Notes under the pieces: model-generated
The model's database searches: none
Told to the model about the DNA's origin: nothing
What the model saw: only the letters and a program-made list of their open reading frames with translations
In this document: in pieces, positions 60,890 to 64,000 of the stretch
Numbering within the stretch: position 1 is the stretch's first letter
How the letters are laid out: every line of letters starts with the position of its first letter
Assembly: GCF_028502605.1 (NCBI RefSeq)
Contig: NC_079234.1
Location: 310,001-374,000 of the forward strand
DNA length: 64,000 nucleotides
Reading direction: 5' to 3'
DNA from: Trichoderma breve
Taxonomy: Eukaryota; Ascomycota; Sordariomycetes; Hypocreales; Hypocreaceae
Made by a program: the position numbers and the translations under genes

Positions 60890-62601
60890 ATGGAAACTTT
60901 ATTTACATATGCTAAAAAGCCAGTTCCGGCCCTTCCTCAAGTACAAGGCTTCATGCACAAAGTCGTCGAAGACTTGAATCGTGAGACTGTTATCCAATTA
61001 CTGGGTATCCTTACTGTATTGGTCAGTCTAAGTTCCATATGTCATGCGATTCTCCAAGCAGCCATGAGTATTCCAGTACTGACCTGCCAATGCTCAGTTC
61101 TTTATTTATCGTATGGCCATTATTGTCCATAATGTCTGGTTTCACCCGCTATCCAAATTCCCCGGCCCAACTCATATGGCCGCTTTCTATCTCCCCTACA
61201 CGTACGGTACTTTTCTCTCCGGCCGCATGCATCATACAATGAAGAAACTCCATCGCAAGTATGGTCCCATCATACGCGTTGGCCCGAATCATCTGGCAGT
61301 TGATGGATCTATCGCTTGGCCCGAAGTGTTTGGACACAAGACCGATAAAGAAGAGTATGGGAAGCTACCGGGTTTTCTATTTGCAGGGGACACCATATCT
61401 ATAATTGGGGCTCCCAAAGACATGCATAGGCGACAGCGTCGACAACTGGGCCATGCATTCAGCGATAGTGCATTGAGAGATCAAGGGCCGATCATACAGA
61501 GTTACATAAATCTTCTCATGGAGCGTTTCACTGAAAAGTCTGAAGCTGGGAAAAGCTTTGATGTCAACGACTGGTTCAACTTCACCACGTTCGACGTCAT
61601 TGGCCATCTCACTCACTCAAAGTCATTCAACTGCCTTGAGAACGGCTCTCATCCTTGGATATCTGAGTTTTTCAGAGGGTTTCGTGGCAGATCCTACGCT
61701 CATTTTCTTTCTCAAGTTCCTTATGCCTTCGAAATTGTCAAGGGACTTCACTTGATTCGAGACATCACCAACAATGAGAAGGATAAAAATGATTCTGTCC
61801 AAAGGACAATAGAGCGCATTAATTTGGGCGACTATGCCATTGAAGGTTATCGAGACTTTACGTCCTATATGCTCAAAAAGAACCACGACGGCGAATCAAG
61901 CTTTGTCGGGTTGGAGCTTCTGGCTTCAGCTACTATTCTTATTGGAGCGGGCGCCGAAACCACTGCTGCCACCATGTCAGCTCTCATTTTCTACCTTGGC
62001 ATAACCCCGACTAGTTACAATAGGCTGGTCGAGGAAATCCGCTCTGCTTTTGACGATGAAGAGAGTATTACAATCACATCCACACAGCAACTGGAGTATC
62101 TCCATGCTTGCATTGAAGAGTCGCTCCGCGTGTACCCTCCTATCAACGAGACTCCTCCACGAGTCTGTCCCGGAGACACTATTGATGGGAAATATGTTCC
62201 CAGAGGAGTGAGTTGAATACACGATTACCAAATGGAACAGCTAACTGACCGCATATCACAAGACTGCAATTACGGTATTCCAAGAGGTCACGTACCACAA
62301 TCCCGAACATTTCGCCGAGCCCGACTCCTACATCCCTGAGCGATGGCTACCCAAATCACATCCCTTATACGATGCCAAGTTCGATAATGACAATCGCGCG
62401 GTATTCAAGCCTTTCAGCTACGGCCCGAGAGATTGTATCGGTAAGAATCTTGCTTACTCCGAGATCCGGTTAACTCTTTCACGAATGCTGTACCGGTTCG
62501 ACGTGGAACTGGTTCCCGGCCAGGAGAATTGGCATAGCGCACAGCGTACGTTTATGGCATGGGAGAGGAGACCATTGAACATTTACCTCAAGCGTAGATA
62601 G
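60890..62601 (+). CDS. Cytochrome P450 monooxygenase
   Basis: Three exons (60890-61021, 61098-62207, 62263-62601) give 526 residues. An N-terminal membrane anchor (TVIQLLGILTVL..FFIYRMAIIV) is followed by the proline-rich hinge WFHPLSKFPGP. The I-helix oxygen-binding motif is GAGAETTAA, the K-helix ExxR is EESLRVYPP, and the heme-binding loop is FSYGPRDCIGKN with Cys472 as the axial ligand. All key residues are present, so it should be an active ER-bound monooxygenase using a separate reductase. The style resembles the isotrichodermin-hydroxylase-like fungal P450s, but the substrate cannot be told from sequence. It converges on a reductase gene at the right edge. Confidence 0.93.
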
Positions 62602-62952
62602 ACGGGTTAAGTTTTTGGAGATGTTCCATTAAGGATAGCATCATCTCATACCATGAAATTTACCACGATGAACTTAATCAAGAACCGTAGAGAAAGAGTG
62701 AAAAATTAAATACAACTGTAAAGGTTAAGGTAATTTGGCTGCTACTTAAGATCTCTGCGTATTAACTTGCCTCATGGCTTGTCTACTATTTACATCCTCT
62801 TGTCACAGGCCTGATCATTTTAGTTTGATGAGTGACAGCTATTGAGAAAATAACAGCTTCTCTCATCTCGAAGCAAATAATTTGTAATATTCGCTAACGA
62901 TGTTCTCATGCTATGTGCGTCGAATGCGCATAAATCGGCGCAACAAAGGTAT
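62602..62952. other. Convergent 3' flanks of the P450 and reductase genes
   Basis: 351 AT-rich base pairs between two facing stop codons, without a reading frame of interest. Confidence 0.5.
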
Positions 62953-64000
62953 CTAGGGAAAAAGTTCAATTTTCGTCTCAGGCTCCTTCATACGAACCAC
63001 TATCCTCTTTCCTGATGTTTTGCCCTGTCTTAGTCTTTCCAATGCCCCATTAATGGCACCAAGTCCACCTGGTACAAATTCAACCTCTGGAGGTCGTAAC
63101 TTATTGGTATCAAGAAGCTCATATAGCCACTTACTCAGGTGCCCACCAACCCATTGGCTTGTGTGGAAGAGCTTGATGGGCACTGTATGCACCTGGACAT
63201 TAGGGTGAAGATTTTCGGGACGGCCTGTCATGGCAACGAGGTGGCTCAATTTGCTGCCACCTCCTCGCGTAACTGGATCAACTGGTGGCGGATTTGTCGG
63301 TGTCTCTTTTCCTGGGGAACAGTATCTAGAGCTTGTGCGTTCTGCAAGAACTTGTTGGCACCATGCTGCAGTTTCTGGCCCAACTGTGTCGATGGCGAAT
63401 CTTAGTGAGCCTGGGATGAGTCGTTTGATATCGCGCTTGGCTTGATCGAGGTCGCTACGATCAATTAAAATATCTACAGCCTTTAGTTAGCAATGGTTTT
63501 GTCAAGATCCTTCATCTGAACGCACCAGTTCCGAGTGATTGTAGAAGTTGTCGATGTTTGCCGAGATCAGCAACGCCTGCTACTTTCAGGCCTCCTATTT
63601 TCGCCAGTTGAATCACGATCTGTGCAGTAACGGTAGATGCTTCGAAAAGAAAAGGTCAGTGCTCGGTATCAAATCTCTTCTCTCTTCAGAAGTAGTGTCT
63701 CTCACCTCCGTAGACTAATAGCCATTCGCCGGGCTGAGCTTGATAGCAAGGCGCCAGGGCGTCAAAGACCTCCTCCGCGATATCATCAGGCACGTCTTCT
63801 GGGTACCATCTCGCATTCTCAAGAAGGTTAAACTCTCGCTTTTTGGGACCCTTTGTAAAAGTGACACCTAAACAAACTCCGAGAGAGAGGCCTGCTGCGA
63901 CAAAGGCAACGCCCATAGGGGCGACTTTAAACGGGTCGACATGTTTGGGAATCCGAATGGCATTGTAGCAGCAGACAATGGCATACTCTTGAAAAGCGGA
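62953..64000 (-). CDS. ToxD-like medium-chain dehydrogenase/reductase, N-terminus outside the window
   Basis: Three visible exons (64000-63706, 63639-63526, 63473-62953) give the last 309 residues; the frame is open through position 64000, so the 5' part lies beyond the edge. AFQEYAIVCCYNAIRIPKHV and APMGVAFVAAGLSLGVCLG are typical of the zinc-free MDR group that includes ToxD and the trans-acting enoyl reductases of polyketide pathways. The Rossmann segment is LLVYGASTVTAQIVIQLAK, with a VADLGKHRQLL continuation. It should use NADPH to reduce an enoyl or quinone-type substrate. It converges on the P450, which suggests a metabolic cluster continuing to the right, though such genes also occur alone. 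Confidence 0.88.

Noticed and set aside
192..64000. Treating the whole window as one biosynthetic cluster
   Set aside because: The xyloglucanase, SLATT protein, Rds1-like gene and isomerase have unrelated roles, and long spacers separate the groups. Only the PKS unit and perhaps the P450/reductase pair look like biosynthetic neighbourhoods.

Overview
The window is filamentous ascomycete DNA, most likely Trichoderma (Hypocreales). Genes are split by short introns (about 48-80 nt) with GT..AG ends, and intergenic spaces are long. The families are typical of Sordariomycetes: a highly reducing polyketide synthase, four Zn2Cys6 regulators, a GH74 xyloglucanase with a fungal CBM1, a cyanide hydratase, an Rds1-like secreted ferritin-fold protein and a PTH11-like receptor. 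The xyloglucanase is recognisably the orthologue of Trichoderma reesei Cel74a. I rebuilt each gene model by hand from reading frames and splice signals. All exon sums come out divisible by three, but no transcript evidence was available.

Layout. At 0.2-12.1 kb there is a polyketide unit: an FSH-family serine hydrolase (minus) and a 2573-residue HR-PKS (plus) diverge from a shared 1.45 kb promoter, with a GNAT acyltransferase tail to tail with the PKS. The PKS has no thioesterase, so the hydrolase is a good candidate for a LovG-like release enzyme. At 13.1-20.5 kb lie a PTH11-like seven-helix receptor and a divergent APC-family permease, then the cel74a xyloglucanase. At 21.0-21.8 kb there is a fungal SLATT two-helix membrane protein.

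From 23.9 to 50.8 kb the window is rich in regulators. It holds a nitrilase, a tail-to-tail Zn2Cys6 regulator, a 5.6 kb stretch without genes, an Rds1-like secreted protein, a second Zn2Cys6 regulator, a cyanide hydratase, a third and a fourth Zn2Cys6 regulator, and an MFS transporter. Two nitrilase-superfamily enzymes 14 kb apart among four regulators suggest nitrile and cyanide handling, but nothing in the sequence proves that any of these regulators controls them.

From 52.5 to 64.0 kb come a DmpA/P1-type self-processing aminopeptidase, a GPI-anchored cysteine-rich protein with an unusual Tyr/Trp belt, a maleylacetoacetate isomerase, a cytochrome P450, and the 3' part of a ToxD-like medium-chain reductase that runs off the right edge. 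The P450 and reductase may be the border of another metabolic cluster.

I found no rRNA, tRNA, CRISPR array or intact transposon. Relics are limited to one probable pseudogene at 45.9-46.3 kb and one short P-loop-like fragment near 60.3 kb.
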